Positions 29,773 through 39,052 are shown, counted from the stretch's first letter. The stretch: DNA of 45,175 nucleotides from Streptomyces hokutonensis (GCF_000376565.1 NZ_BARG01000005.1:1-45175), one strand, 5' to 3'. Notes: generated by a model from the letters alone, not told the origin. Made by a program: numbers and translations.

Positions 29773-30678
29773 CTACGGCTTGACGGCCTGCACGGTGATT
29801 CCGGAGAAATCCGCTTCGGAATTGAAGACCCGCAGGAAAATGCCGCTGTTCTCGCAGTCCTTGGGCAGGGACGCGGCGGCGCCCGTGGAACCGGCCGAGG
29901 CGGTCAGCGGGTAGGGGCCGATCGGGTGCTGGTAGTTGTCTCCCACCGTCACACTCCGGCCGTCCACATGAATGATCCAGTGGTGACCGGCATTGTCCGG
30001 CTTCAGCGGAACCCTGGTCCCGTCGTTCACATTCGGCATGGCGAACCAGCCGGCATTCCCCGACACCCGCGACTGACCGTCCTCGTACTTCGCGTACTGA
30101 ATGGTGAATCCCTGGGCCGACGCACCGGTCCAGGTGTCGCAGGCCCCCAGCCCGTATCCCCAGCCCACACCGGCCCCCGAGCCGACGGGATCACCGAGTA
30201 CGGCGTCCAGGTCGACCTGGTAGTCGCACAGAGAGGCGGGCAGCGGGATGAACACACCCGCCCAGGTGTAACCGCTCACCGTGAGCCGGTAGGTACCCCC
30301 GGCCACCTCCCTCCGTACGGCCCCGGAATCGGCCGTGACGATGCGCGGACTGACCGAAACGGCCCCCGGGGCATGGCACTTGGCCTCCTTCGGGGATGCG
30401 CTCGGGGTGACCATCGCGGCGGTCGGATCATGCGGAGCCGGCGGAGCCTGAGAAGAGGCCGAAGCATGAGAGGGGGATGGAGTATGGGAAGAAGAGGCCG
30501 GGCTGGAGGGCGTGGACACGGCACCCGTGAATCCGCGATCAGGGTTCTGATTTCGCGTGGAGACAATGGTCGCGGTCGCTCCGATGACCGCGGCACACAC
30601 CACGGCCCCGGCGCTGATCCACACCGCTTTGTGCCCACCGGATATGGGACCTCCCGGCCCAGGCGGAACCACAGCCAT
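29773..30678 (-). CDS. Membrane-anchored protein with C-terminal beta-sandwich-like domain
   Basis: A 301-residue protein: short cytoplasmic Pro/Gly segment, one membrane helix (KAVWISAGAVVCAAVIGATATIV, about 17-39), then a Ser/Pro/Ala-rich extracellular stalk to about residue 95. The folded C-terminal domain (about 100-301) has alternating hydrophobic strands (GGTYRLTVSGYTWAGVFIPL, HHWIIHVDGRSVTVGDN, NSGIFLRVFNSEADFSGITV), resembling a lectin-like or DUF1080-type jelly roll, and three cysteines that may form disulphides. Function unknown. ATG 30678 follows GGGGAG closely. It sits between the toxin island and the galactosidase operon. Confidence 0.65.
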   Translation of the reverse strand: MAVVPPGPGGPISGGHKAVWISAGAVVCAAVIGATATIVSTRNQNPDRGFTGAVSTPSSPASSSHTPSPSHASASSQAPPAPHDPTAAMVTPSASPKEAKCHAPGAVSVSPRIVTADSGAVRREVAGGTYRLTVSGYTWAGVFIPLPASLCDYQVDLDAVLGDPVGSGAGVGWGYGLGACDTWTGASAQGFTIQYAKYEDGQSRVSGNAGWFAMPNVNDGTRVPLKPDNAGHHWIIHVDGRSVTVGDNYQHPIGPYPLTASAGSTGAAASLPKDCENSGIFLRVFNSEADFSGITVQAVKP

Positions 30679-30793
30679 GATCTCCCCGTCCCCCGTGATT
30701 CAAGGCACCCATATTGCCAGGCATAAGAACCGGCCAGACAGCCGAATCGGGTTTTTGACAAGGGAGTTGAAAAGGAGACGCAAGAGAATTCGG

Positions 30794-32794
30794 TCAGGTG
30801 AGCGAAGGCCGGTTGTTCTCCCGGACCACCACCACACCGCCCGGCGGAATCCGCACCGAGCCACCCGACACCCGCTCCCCGGAGAGGAGTTCGACCGCCC
30901 CGGCCGCGACCGGCACCTCCGCGCCCGTCCCCGCGTGGTCGATGAGGAACAGATAGTCCGCGTCCGCACCGCGCCGCAGTACCGCCTCCACGCCCTCCGG
31001 AGTCACCCGTACCGGCTCCACGCCCGCCTCGCGGCGGATGAGGTCCAGGAGTCCTGCGAGGGTCGCCGGGTCGGGGTGCGTGGCCAGGTACCAGGTCGTG
31101 CCCGTGCCGTACGCGTTCCGCGTCACCGCCGGGATTCCGGTCAACGGGCCCTCCGCGTACGACGTGATCGCGTCGGCGCCCGCCAGCGCCACCCGCTCCG
31201 ACCACAGGGACGCCGTACCGCCGCCACTCAGCGCGAGCGACTCGTCTGGCAGGAGCGGGAACAGTTCGTCCGAGCGAACGCCCAGCGTCTCTCGGAACGC
31301 CCCGGGGTAACCCCCCAGCCGCACATGGCAGTTCTCGTCCACGGCCCCGCTGTGGAAGCCCACCGCGAGTGTGCCGCCGGACGACGCGAAGTCGGAGAGG
31401 TTGGCCGCGCCGGCGTCGTCCACCAGGTACAGGCTGGGGGCCAGGACCAGGCGGTACGGCGACAGGTCCGCATCGGGGCGGACGAAGTCCACCGCGATGC
31501 CCGAGCGCCACAACGGCTCGTACCAGGAACGGACTTGGTCCAGATAGCGGACCTCCTCGCTCGGCTGGGACGGGAGTTCCAGGGCCCAGCGGGCGTTCCA
31601 GTCCCAGACGACAGCCACCTCAGCCGTGCCTGTGCTGCCCTGCACCTCCGCCAACGCCCGCAGGTCCGCGCCCAGTTGGACGACGTCCTGCCAGATCCGG
31701 CTGTCCGTGCCCGCGTGCGGCAGCATCGCCGAGTGCCACTGTTCGGCGCCCGCCTTCGCCGCCCGCCACTGGAAGTAGGCGATGCCGTCCGCGCCGTGCG
31801 CGACATGGGCGAGCGCGTTGCGTCTCAACTCACCGGGGTTCTTGGCCCTGTTGACCGGCTGCCAGTTCACCGCGCCCGTGGAGTGCTCCATCAGCAGCCA
31901 CGGACGGCCACCGGCCAGCGAGCGGACCAGGTCGCCGCTCATCGCGATGTCGATCTCCGACTCGGGGTCCGTGGAGCGGAGGTAGTGGTCGTTCGAGACG
32001 ACGTCCAACTCCGGTGCCCAGCGCCAGTAGTCCAGCGCGTCGAAGTTGAACATCACCATGAAGTTGGTGGTGGCGGGGATCGCGGGGGCCGACTCCCGCA
32101 GTACGTCCCGTTCGGCCTTGTACAGGGCCAGCAGCGCGTCGCTGCAGAAGCGGCGCCAGTCCAGCTGGTGGGTGGGGTTGGGGACCGCGCCCGTCGCGCG
32201 CGGGGGCAGGACCTCCGCCCAGTCGTAGTACCACTGGCTCCAAAAGGCCGTGCCCCAGGCGTCGTTGAGCGCCGGCAGGCTGTCGCCGTACTTCGCGCGC
32301 AGCCACACCCGGAACGCCTCGGCGCTCTCGTCGCAGTAGCAGGCCGGGTTGTGGCAGCCGTACTCGTTGTGGATGTGCCACATCGCGACCGCGGGATGGT
32401 CGGCGTAGCGGCGCGCCAGTTCGCCCGCGATGCGCAGGGCGGCCGTACGGTACGCGGGACTTGAGGGGCAGAACGTCTGGCGGCTGCCGTACGACAGTCT
32501 CCGGCCGTCGCGGTCCACCGGCAGGGCCTCCGGGTGGGCGCGGAAGAACCAGGCCGGGGGTGCCGCCGTCGGGGTCGCCAGGTCGGCGGCTATGCCGTTC
32601 TGCTGGAGCAGGTCCAGGACCTTGTCCAGGAGGGTGAAGTCGTAGACGCCCTCGGCCGGTTCGAGCAGTGCCCACGAGAAGATGCCGATGCTGACCATGG
32701 TCACCCCGGCCTCGCGCATCAGGCGCATGTCCTCGGCCCAGACCTCCTCGGGCCACTGCTCGGGGTTGTAGTCGCCGCCGTAGGCAATGGTCAT
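30794..32794 (-). CDS. Family GH42 beta-galactosidase
   Basis: A 666-residue intracellular beta-galactosidase of the LacZ-unrelated GH42 family (TIM barrel, trimerisation domain and C-terminal beta domain). The catalytic acid/base is Glu144 in HIHNEYGCH and the nucleophile Glu303 in LLMEHSTGAVNW. Cys109 with Cys147, Cys152 and Cys154 forms the zinc cluster seen in many members. There is no signal peptide. Its ATG overlaps the stop codon of the GH36 gene (ATGA). It ends the five-gene operon that starts at 37314 and would cleave beta-galactosides brought in by the ABC transporter. Confidence 0.92.
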   Translation of the reverse strand: MTIAYGGDYNPEQWPEEVWAEDMRLMREAGVTMVSIGIFSWALLEPAEGVYDFTLLDKVLDLLQQNGIAADLATPTAAPPAWFFRAHPEALPVDRDGRRLSYGSRQTFCPSSPAYRTAALRIAGELARRYADHPAVAMWHIHNEYGCHNPACYCDESAEAFRVWLRAKYGDSLPALNDAWGTAFWSQWYYDWAEVLPPRATGAVPNPTHQLDWRRFCSDALLALYKAERDVLRESAPAIPATTNFMVMFNFDALDYWRWAPELDVVSNDHYLRSTDPESEIDIAMSGDLVRSLAGGRPWLLMEHSTGAVNWQPVNRAKNPGELRRNALAHVAHGADGIAYFQWRAAKAGAEQWHSAMLPHAGTDSRIWQDVVQLGADLRALAEVQGSTGTAEVAVVWDWNARWALELPSQPSEEVRYLDQVRSWYEPLWRSGIAVDFVRPDADLSPYRLVLAPSLYLVDDAGAANLSDFASSGGTLAVGFHSGAVDENCHVRLGGYPGAFRETLGVRSDELFPLLPDESLALSGGGTASLWSERVALAGADAITSYAEGPLTGIPAVTRNAYGTGTTWYLATHPDPATLAGLLDLIRREAGVEPVRVTPEGVEAVLRRGADADYLFLIDHAGTGAEVPVAAGAVELLSGERVSGGSVRIPPGGVVVVRENNRPSLT

Positions 32795-34107
32795 CGTTCA
32801 ACTCCCGTCAGGAGGCGGCGGGTTGTCGCCACGCCCCACTGGTCGAGCGACAGCAGGCGGTCGCTCGACGCCATCAGGCCGCCGGTGGCCTCGACATGGG
32901 CGGCCCAGCGTTCGCGGGTCTCCACGGCCGGGCGGGCCATCAGGCAGTCGGGGTCGTTGGTCCAGAGGCGGCCGTGCTGCCACTGGCGGGCGAATCCAGT
33001 GAACTCGGCGGAGTCCTGGCCGGGTTGGGAGTAGTCGTCGGCCTCGGGGCGGCGGTGCGGTGCCGTGTCGGGGCTGATCCGCATCGCGTCGAAGAGGCCG
33101 AGGGAGGGGAGGATCGGCGCGCCGCAGCCCAGGAGGTAGGCGTCCGGGCCGATCGCCTCGCGGATCAGGGCGATCCCGGCCCGGTAGGCCTCGATGGCGT
33201 CGACTTCCTTGTGGCGTACGCCGTCCAGGGCGCCGGCGTAGAGGAAGTCGGCCTTGAAGTAGTCGTAGCCCTCGGTGCGCAGGGTGGCGTAGACCTCGGT
33301 CAGGTAGGCCGCCGCGCCGGGGTGGGTGGGGTCCAGGACGCAGAGGTCGTGGCCCCAGTTGCGGCCGGCGTGGGCGAAGCCGCCGGCCGGGTCGCGCACC
33401 AGCCACTCGGGGTGTTCGGCGGCCAGGTCGCTCGCCGGGTCGACCAGGAAGGGGGCCGTCCAGATGCCCGCCCTGCGGCCACGCGCGCGGATCGTGTCGG
33501 CCATGCCGGCCCGGGAGCGGAAGCGGCCGGAGAGGGTCAGCCAGTCGCCCAGGGCCTTCTGGTAGCCGTCGTCGATCTGGACGACGTCGATCGGGAGGTC
33601 GAGGGTGTCCATCGCGCGGAGGTTCTCGTGGATGTCCTCCTCGGTGACGGCGGTGAAGTACTCGTACCAGGAGCACCAGACCGTGGGCGCGGGGCGGGGG
33701 GACGGCAGGGCCAGGCTGTCGGCCCAGTCCCCCAGCACCGACTGGATGCCGGTCCCCGTCCACTCCTTCACCGGACCGTCGGCGGCGAGCTCAGCCACCC
33801 CGTCCCGGACCGACAGCCGGATCGACGGGACCGATCCGGTGGGGTCGACCGCCGCCCACAGGCGGGCCGGTGAGCCGTCGCCGGGGTCGAGGGCGAGCAG
33901 ACCCTCGCCCTGGAAGACTTCGGCCGGGACGGTGGCGCCTGGGCGGTAGCACACCGTCGCCCAGTTGGCGTTGGCTGGCCGGTGCGGGCGCGCCCCGAGG
34001 GGGTAGGCGCCGCTCGGGCTCCAGGACTGCCAGCCCTCCTCGTGGACCCGGGCGGTGCGCGGATTCACGGGGACGGAGGCGAGCGCGGTGAAGGGGTGGT
34101 CGTGCAC
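32791..34107 (-). CDS. Family GH36-like alpha-galactosidase
   Basis: A 438-residue clan GH-D enzyme, shorter than the classic 700-residue GH36. It has an N-terminal beta region (about 1-135), then a TIM barrel beginning PTVWCSWYEYF. Catalytic nucleophile Asp287 in YDYFKADFLYAG and acid/base Asp347 in MRISPDTAPH are present, and VVQIDDGYQ is the expected barrel motif. It is cytoplasmic, with no signal peptide. The GTG start follows GAAAGAGAA; the gene lies 41 bases after the permease gene and overlaps the GH42 gene by ATGA. It likely removes alpha-galactosyl residues from imported oligosaccharides such as raffinose-type sugars; the exact substrate is not readable. Confidence 0.85.
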   Translation of the reverse strand: MHDHPFTALASVPVNPRTARVHEEGWQSWSPSGAYPLGARPHRPANANWATVCYRPGATVPAEVFQGEGLLALDPGDGSPARLWAAVDPTGSVPSIRLSVRDGVAELAADGPVKEWTGTGIQSVLGDWADSLALPSPRPAPTVWCSWYEYFTAVTEEDIHENLRAMDTLDLPIDVVQIDDGYQKALGDWLTLSGRFRSRAGMADTIRARGRRAGIWTAPFLVDPASDLAAEHPEWLVRDPAGGFAHAGRNWGHDLCVLDPTHPGAAAYLTEVYATLRTEGYDYFKADFLYAGALDGVRHKEVDAIEAYRAGIALIREAIGPDAYLLGCGAPILPSLGLFDAMRISPDTAPHRRPEADDYSQPGQDSAEFTGFARQWQHGRLWTNDPDCLMARPAVETRERWAAHVEATGGLMASSDRLLSLDQWGVATTRRLLTGVER

Positions 34108-34148
34108 GGTGGTTCTCTTTCAACGGGAAGGGCCGGACCGGAGTGGCG

Positions 34149-35042
34149 TCAGCCCTTGTTGGCGCCCAGCGTGAGACCGCTGACGAACTGGCGCTGGAGC
34201 GCGAAGTACACGATCAGGGTCGGGATCGCGGTGAGCAGGGCGCCGGCCGCGACCAGGTTGGGGTCGGTGAAGTACTGGCCGGAGAGGTTGTTCAGGGCGG
34301 AGGTGATCGGCATGTTCTCGCCGGTCGAGATCAGCACGATCGCCCAGAAGAAGTCGTTGTAGATCCAGATGGAGAGCAGGGTGGCCAGGGCCGCCATCGC
34401 CGGCTTGCACAGCGGCAGCACGATCTGCCAGTACTGGCGCCACACGGACGCGCCGTCCACCAGGGCCGCCTCGGTCAGCTCGGTCGGCAGCATCCGCATG
34501 TAGTTGCTGAGCACGAAGGCGCAGAAGCCGGACTGGAACGCCACATGGATGAGGACGAGGCCCAGCGCGGAGTCGTAGAGCTTGCCGCTCATCGTGATGC
34601 CGGGCAGGTCGATCAGCAGGTACAGGCGGTACAGCGGGGTGATGATGACCTGCTGCGGCAGCAGGTTGCCGGCCGTGAACACCAGCAGCAGGGCGATGTT
34701 GAAGCGGAAGTCGAACCGGCTGACGTAGAACGCGACCATCGACGCCAGCAGCAGCGTGAGCAGCACGGCCGGGACCGCGATGATCAGTGTGTTGACGAAG
34801 TAGTGCGTCATGTCGGACTGCTGGAACGCGTTCTTGAAGTTGTCGAGGTTCAGCGTGTCCGGCCAGGAGACGTAACCCTTGTTGCTGGTCTCCGCGTACG
34901 GGCGCAGGGCCGCGTAGACCGCCCACAGCAGCGGGGCGAGCCAGGCCAGCGAGGTGACGACGAGGAACGTGTGCAGCAGGACCCGGGCGGGGCGGAGCGG
35001 GGTGCGCTGCTTCACGCCGAGCGCGGCGGTGGGGGTGGTCAT
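34149..35042 (-). CDS. Sugar ABC transporter permease (MalG type)
   Basis: A 297-residue membrane protein with six helices and the EAA docking loop LTEAALVDGASVWRQYWQIV followed by LPLCKPAM. ATG 35042 overlaps the stop of the upstream permease (ATGA), which fixes the start even though the frame stays open far upstream. It pairs with the permease at 35039-36019 for uptake of the galactoside recognised by the lipoprotein at 36016-37314. No ATPase is in the operon. Confidence 0.92.
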   Translation of the reverse strand: MTTPTAALGVKQRTPLRPARVLLHTFLVVTSLAWLAPLLWAVYAALRPYAETSNKGYVSWPDTLNLDNFKNAFQQSDMTHYFVNTLIIAVPAVLLTLLLASMVAFYVSRFDFRFNIALLLVFTAGNLLPQQVIITPLYRLYLLIDLPGITMSGKLYDSALGLVLIHVAFQSGFCAFVLSNYMRMLPTELTEAALVDGASVWRQYWQIVLPLCKPAMAALATLLSIWIYNDFFWAIVLISTGENMPITSALNNLSGQYFTDPNLVAAGALLTAIPTLIVYFALQRQFVSGLTLGANKG

Positions 35043-36019
35043 GCGCGCCGCTCCTTCCGGAAGGTCGCGATCAGGTACGGAATGATGACCGCGAGGGAGA
35101 TGACCAGCAGGACGACGGCGATCGCGGAGCCGTAACCGATCCGGCTGGACTCGCCGATGATGTTGTTGGTGATCAGGATCGACAGCAGCTCGGTGCCCTG
35201 GGCGCCCTTGTTGAAGACGAAGACCAGGTCGAAGGCGCGCAGCGACTCGATGATCGTGACGACCAGGACGACCGTGTTGGTGGGGCGCAGCGTCGGGAAG
35301 ATGACGTTCTTGAACGTCTGCCACTCGTTCGCGCCGTCCAGTGCGGAGGCCTCCCGCAGGGACGGGTCGACGCCCTTGAGGCCGGCCAGGTACAGGATCA
35401 TCATGTAGCCGGCGTGCCGCCAGGAGGCGGCGATCAGGACGGCCCACAGGTTGAGCTTGGGGTCGCCGATCCAGTCGATGTAGTGGCCGGGCTTGTTGGC
35501 CCCGATGAGGCTGTTGATCAGGCCGGTGTCCGGGTTGTAGATCAGCTGCCAGACGAAGCCGGTGACCGCCAGGGACATGACGACCGGCAGGAAGAACGCG
35601 GTCTGGTAGACGCGGCTGAAGCGGATCTTCTTGTCCAGCTGCACGGCCAGGAACAGGCCGAAGGGCGTCGGCAGCAGGATGAGCACGACGAACCAGATGA
35701 TGTTGTGCTCGAGGGCGGGCCAGAACTGCGGGTTGTCGGTGAACAACTGCTTGAAGTTGTCCAGCCCGACCCACTTGATCGAGTCGAAGCCGATGCCGTC
35801 CCAGCTGGTGAAGGCCAGGGCGATCGAGGCGAGGGCGGTGACCCAGACCAGGGCCACGTGCAGGACCGTCGGCACGCCCGCCATGAAGGCGAGCGTGATG
35901 CGGTCACGGCGGGTCAGCAGGCGCTTGGCGCCCTTCGGGACCCGCTTCTTGGCAGGCGCGGGGCCCGGAGGCGGAACGGCTTCCGCCTCCGGGCTCGTCG
36001 TAGTCGTCTCGGAGATCAT
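35039..36019 (-). CDS. Sugar ABC transporter permease (MalF type)
   Basis: A 326-residue permease with a Pro/Ala/Lys-rich cytoplasmic N-terminus of about 40 residues, six membrane helices and the EAA loop LREASALDGANEWQTFKNVIF followed by P-TLRP. Its ATG overlaps the stop of the binding-protein gene (ATGA), and its stop overlaps the next permease (ATGA), so the three transport genes are translationally coupled. Confidence 0.92.
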   Translation of the reverse strand: MISETTTTSPEAEAVPPPGPAPAKKRVPKGAKRLLTRRDRITLAFMAGVPTVLHVALVWVTALASIALAFTSWDGIGFDSIKWVGLDNFKQLFTDNPQFWPALEHNIIWFVVLILLPTPFGLFLAVQLDKKIRFSRVYQTAFFLPVVMSLAVTGFVWQLIYNPDTGLINSLIGANKPGHYIDWIGDPKLNLWAVLIAASWRHAGYMMILYLAGLKGVDPSLREASALDGANEWQTFKNVIFPTLRPTNTVVLVVTIIESLRAFDLVFVFNKGAQGTELLSILITNNIIGESSRIGYGSAIAVVLLVISLAVIIPYLIATFRKERRA

Positions 36020-37314
36020 GAGGAGGCGAAGATCGTCTTCTTCTGGCGCTCGATCGAGGACAGCAGACTGTCGACGCCCTTGGGGTTCTGGAGGAACTTC
36101 TGCAGTCCGGGCTGCATCACCGTCGAGGTGAAGTCCGGGCGGGAGTCACGGTCCATGAACTGGGTGAGGCTCTTGGCGGCGCCGATCATGTCGAACGCCT
36201 TCTTCTGGAGCGGCGAGTACGCGGCGGTGGAGGCCTTGCTGGAGGCGGCGACCACGCTCGGGTCGGTCTTGAGGTAGAGCTCCTCGGCGGCCGGGGTGCC
36301 CAGGTACTCCATGAGCTTCACGACACCGTCGTGGTTCTTCGGGGCCTTGCTGACCATGAAGCCGTCGGTGGGCGCCTCGACGGTGTCCTGGCCGTACGCG
36401 GAGTTGACCTCCGGGAAGGGGAAGAAGTCGAGGTCGTCGAGGTCGGCCTTGTTGGTGAACTGCTGCGCCACGAAGGAGCCCAGCAGGTACATGCCGGACT
36501 TCTTCGACACGATGCCCTGTGCCGCGTCCTGCCAGGTGCGGCCCATGAAGCCCTCCTGGTGGTACGGGAGCAGCTCGGACCAGTGGTCGAAGACCGCCTT
36601 GACCTTGGGGTCGGTCCACGACTCGGTGCCCGCCATCAGCGCCTTGTGGAAGTCGTAGCCGTTGAGGCGGAAGTTGATCTGGTCGAAGGTGCCCATCGCC
36701 GGCCACTGGTCCTTGTCGCCGAAGGCGATCGGGACGAGGCCGTCCTTCTTCATCTGCTTGCAGAGCGCGACCAGCTGGTCCCAGGTGGTGGGGACGGTGT
36801 AGCCCTTCGCCGCGAAGACGCTCTTGCGGTAGAAGATCGCCCACGGGTACGTGGTCAGCGGCACGAAGTAGTACTTGCCGTCCTCGCCCTTGCTGAGCTT
36901 CTTCATGGCGTCGGGGAAGTTGTCCCCGATCTTCGCCCACACGTCGTCGATCGGGGTGGCGAGCTTCTTGGCCGCGAAGAACTGCATGCGGTACCCGGCG
37001 AACCAGTTGAACACGTCGTCCGGCGTGCCCTGGAGGTAGGAGTTGATCTGCTCCTGGAAGGTGTTGTGGTCCTTCGTGTTGACCTTGACGGTAATGCCGG
37101 AGGTCTTCTTGAAGTCCGCGTAGACGCTCGCGAACGCCTTCTTCGGCACGGCGTCGGACGCGTTGGACCCGAGCGTCACGGTCTTCGAGTCGGACCCGCT
37201 GCCACTGCTGCCACAGGCGCTCAGCAGGGGGATACCGGCTCCGAGGACGGCGGCGCCGCCTATGCCGCGCAGGACGGAACGGCGGCTCGCGGCGGGGAGG
37301 GAGAAGTCGGGCAT
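36016..37314 (-). CDS. Sugar-binding lipoprotein of the galactoside operon
   Basis: A 432-residue extracellular solute-binding protein (family 1). The N-terminus carries a twin arginine (SRRSVLRGIGG), suggesting Tat export, and a lipobox LSAC with Cys34 as lipidation site, followed by a Ser/Gly linker. The mature part has typical features (VPLTTYPWAIFYRKSVF, GYTVPTTWDQL). ATG 37314 is chosen over the longer frame because CAGGAG stands seven bases upstream and the export signal starts there. It is first of five genes; the co-transcribed galactosidases suggest alpha/beta-galactoside ligands. Confidence 0.92.
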   Translation of the reverse strand: MPDFSLPAASRRSVLRGIGGAAVLGAGIPLLSACGSSGSGSDSKTVTLGSNASDAVPKKAFASVYADFKKTSGITVKVNTKDHNTFQEQINSYLQGTPDDVFNWFAGYRMQFFAAKKLATPIDDVWAKIGDNFPDAMKKLSKGEDGKYYFVPLTTYPWAIFYRKSVFAAKGYTVPTTWDQLVALCKQMKKDGLVPIAFGDKDQWPAMGTFDQINFRLNGYDFHKALMAGTESWTDPKVKAVFDHWSELLPYHQEGFMGRTWQDAAQGIVSKKSGMYLLGSFVAQQFTNKADLDDLDFFPFPEVNSAYGQDTVEAPTDGFMVSKAPKNHDGVVKLMEYLGTPAAEELYLKTDPSVVAASSKASTAAYSPLQKKAFDMIGAAKSLTQFMDRDSRPDFTSTVMQPGLQKFLQNPKGVDSLLSSIERQKKTIFASS

Positions 37315-37409
37315 GAACGGCTCCTGACGGACAGGGTTCGGCCGGAATGCGCCACGCCCCAGGTCGTCGTAACCGACCAGAAACCAACGCGACCAAACAC
37401 GGTGGCGTA

Positions 37410-37439
37410 ATAACAGTCCCATGTCTGGTCATGCGTCAA
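37410..37439 (-). promoter_or_regulatory. Promoter of the galactoside operon
   Basis: On the minus strand TTGACG (37439-37434) and TGTTAT (37415-37410) lie 18 bases apart, close to the SigA-type consensus, giving a leader of about 90 bases to ATG 37314. TGGTC motifs within and below the promoter (spacer, and 37376-37399 as GACCAG and GACCA) could be half-sites for a repressor; no regulator gene is adjacent. Confidence 0.65.
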
Positions 37440-37491
37440 CACCCGCCGCCTTCATTTGTCGAAACGTAATCGACACGCACCAGCAAGAGAA

Positions 37492-37523
37492 GCGGACGTA
37501 CAGCCGAGTGGCCATACGTCCGC
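37492..37523 (-). terminator. Second hairpin after the chitinase gene
   Basis: GCGGACGTA (37492-37500) pairs perfectly with TACGTCCGC (37515-37523) across 14 bases. It follows the stronger hairpin at 37539-37568 and separates the chitinase gene from the galactoside promoter. Confidence 0.55.
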
Positions 37524-37538
37524 TGCGGGGCGACTGGG

Positions 37539-37568
37539 GCCCCGGGAGCCGCGAGGGGCTCCCGGGGC
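37539..37568 (-). terminator. Terminator of the chitinase gene
   Basis: A perfect 12-bp GC-rich stem (37539-37550 with 37557-37568) with a 6-base loop begins 11 bases after the chitinase stop codon. Confidence 0.8.
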
Positions 37569-37579
37569 ACATGGGGCGA

Positions 37580-39052
37580 CTACTGCAAGGCGGAGAAGGC
37601 CTTGGAGAAGGCGGACGGGGCCTGCACGATCGAACTGCAGGTCGCGTCGGCGGTGGGCTTGGCCCCTCCCGCGCACTGCTTGTCGCGGGCCCCGGACCAC
37701 ATCGAGACGCCGCCGAGCCCCTTCGCCTTGGCGAAAGCGACGAGCTGGGTCGCGTCGTCGACCTTGAAGACCTCCGATGACACGTCGTTCACACCGATCA
37801 TCGGAGTGACAGAAATCGCTTTCCATGCAGCGCTTTCAGAGAGCCCGAGAACACTCTTGACTTGGGCCTGAGTCGCTGTAGCCGCTTGCTCTGAGTACGT
37901 TCCCATATCTCCGCTGTAGGCCGGTCCGTAATCCATCGCCATGATGTTGACCGTGCCGATTTTCACGCCGTTGGACTTGGCGTTGGAGAGCAGGTTCACA
38001 CCGTCCTGAGTAAGGCCCTCGGGCATCACCGGGAGGGTGAAGGAGACGTCCAGATTCGGGTGCTGCTGCTGGAGTTTGGCTATCGCCTGGGCGCGGATCG
38101 TGTTCGCCGCCGTGTTGGGCAGCGCGGCGCCCTCGATGTCGAAGTCGACCTTGGTGAGGCCATACGTGTCCACGACCTTGCCGTAGGCGCTCGCCAGCGC
38201 GCTCACCGAACCGCACGTCGTCGCCAGCTCGGAGCCGGCCGCGCCGCCGAAGGAGACCCGTACGTCGCCGCCCTTGGCGCGCAGCGCGCCGATCTGGGAG
38301 GCCACGCCGTCGCTCGCGAGGTCCGTCACCCCGCCCCACTTGGGGGTGCAGCCGCCGCCGTCCAGGACGAAGGCGAGGTTGTAGTTCTTCACTCCGGTCG
38401 CGGTGACGTTCCCGAGCAGGTCGAAGGCCGGGTAGAGGGAGGTGTCGACATAGGGGGCGAAGCCTCCGGCGGCCGTGGTGCCGCCGCTCGGGGTCGGGGT
38501 CGGAGTGGGGGTGGGCGTGGCCGTCGGAGTCGGCGTGGGCGTGGGCGTCGGCTTGACGGTGGCGGTGGGCGTCGGCGTCGGCGTGGGGGTCCCCGTCGGG
38601 CGGCCGGTCGGCTCGGGGGTCGCGGTGCCGTCGGCCGAGCACTTGGCGTTGTCGATGAGACAACTCGTGGGCTGGCCGGTGCCGTTGACCACGAAGCCGA
38701 CCGTGACCGACTCGCCGGCCGCGAGCCCGTCCGTGTCCCACTTCGGCGGCTTCACGGTGACGTGCTGCCCGCTCACGCTCGACTCGGCGTTCCACAGCGA
38801 GCTGAGCTTCGAACCGGACGGCAGGTCGAACTGCAGCGTCCAGTCCGCCTTCCTGGCACCGGTGGTGTTGGTGACGACGTACTGGGCGGTGTACCCGGTC
38901 GACCACTCGCTGGTCCTGGTGTAGGCCGCGCCGACGCTCGCCGCCTGGGCGACGCCGGTCAGCAGGATCGCGCCGCCGCCGACCACCGCGGCGGCGACCG
39001 CTCCGCCGATCACCTTGTTTCTCTTGCTGATCCTGCGCCGGTGGGTGCTCAT
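37580..39052 (-). CDS. Secreted chitinase, CBM2 + PT linker + GH18
   Basis: A 490-residue secreted enzyme: signal peptide with Arg-rich start (RRRISKRNK) ending at VAQAA (about 38), cellulose/chitin-binding CBM2 domain (about 40-142, with Cys131-Cys138 near its end), a Pro-Thr repeat linker (about 145-190), and a GH18 barrel (195-490). The catalytic DxxDxDxE motif appears as KVDFDIEG with Glu307 as the acid; the substrate-assist motif is MAMDY (371-375). ATG 39052 is chosen since the longer frame from 39118 adds no signal. The gene follows an OmpR-type two-component pair on the same strand. Its middle third (about 37800-37920) has about 55% GC, well below the flanks. Confidence 0.92.
   Translation of the reverse strand: MSTHRRRISKRNKVIGGAVAAAVVGGGAILLTGVAQAASVGAAYTRTSEWSTGYTAQYVVTNTTGARKADWTLQFDLPSGSKLSSLWNAESSVSGQHVTVKPPKWDTDGLAAGESVTVGFVVNGTGQPTSCLIDNAKCSADGTATPEPTGRPTGTPTPTPTPTATVKPTPTPTPTPTATPTPTPTPTPSGGTTAAGGFAPYVDTSLYPAFDLLGNVTATGVKNYNLAFVLDGGGCTPKWGGVTDLASDGVASQIGALRAKGGDVRVSFGGAAGSELATTCGSVSALASAYGKVVDTYGLTKVDFDIEGAALPNTAANTIRAQAIAKLQQQHPNLDVSFTLPVMPEGLTQDGVNLLSNAKSNGVKIGTVNIMAMDYGPAYSGDMGTYSEQAATATQAQVKSVLGLSESAAWKAISVTPMIGVNDVSSEVFKVDDATQLVAFAKAKGLGGVSMWSGARDKQCAGGAKPTADATCSSIVQAPSAFSKAFSALQ

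Noticed and set aside
35043..35774. N-terminal extension of the MalG-type permease
   Set aside because: The extra 244 codons are the shifted frame of the upstream permease; the ATGA overlap fixes the start at 35042.
38470..38620. Short direct repeats resembling a CRISPR or regulatory array
   Set aside because: They are codon-level repeats of the Pro-Thr linker of the chitinase, not spaced units.
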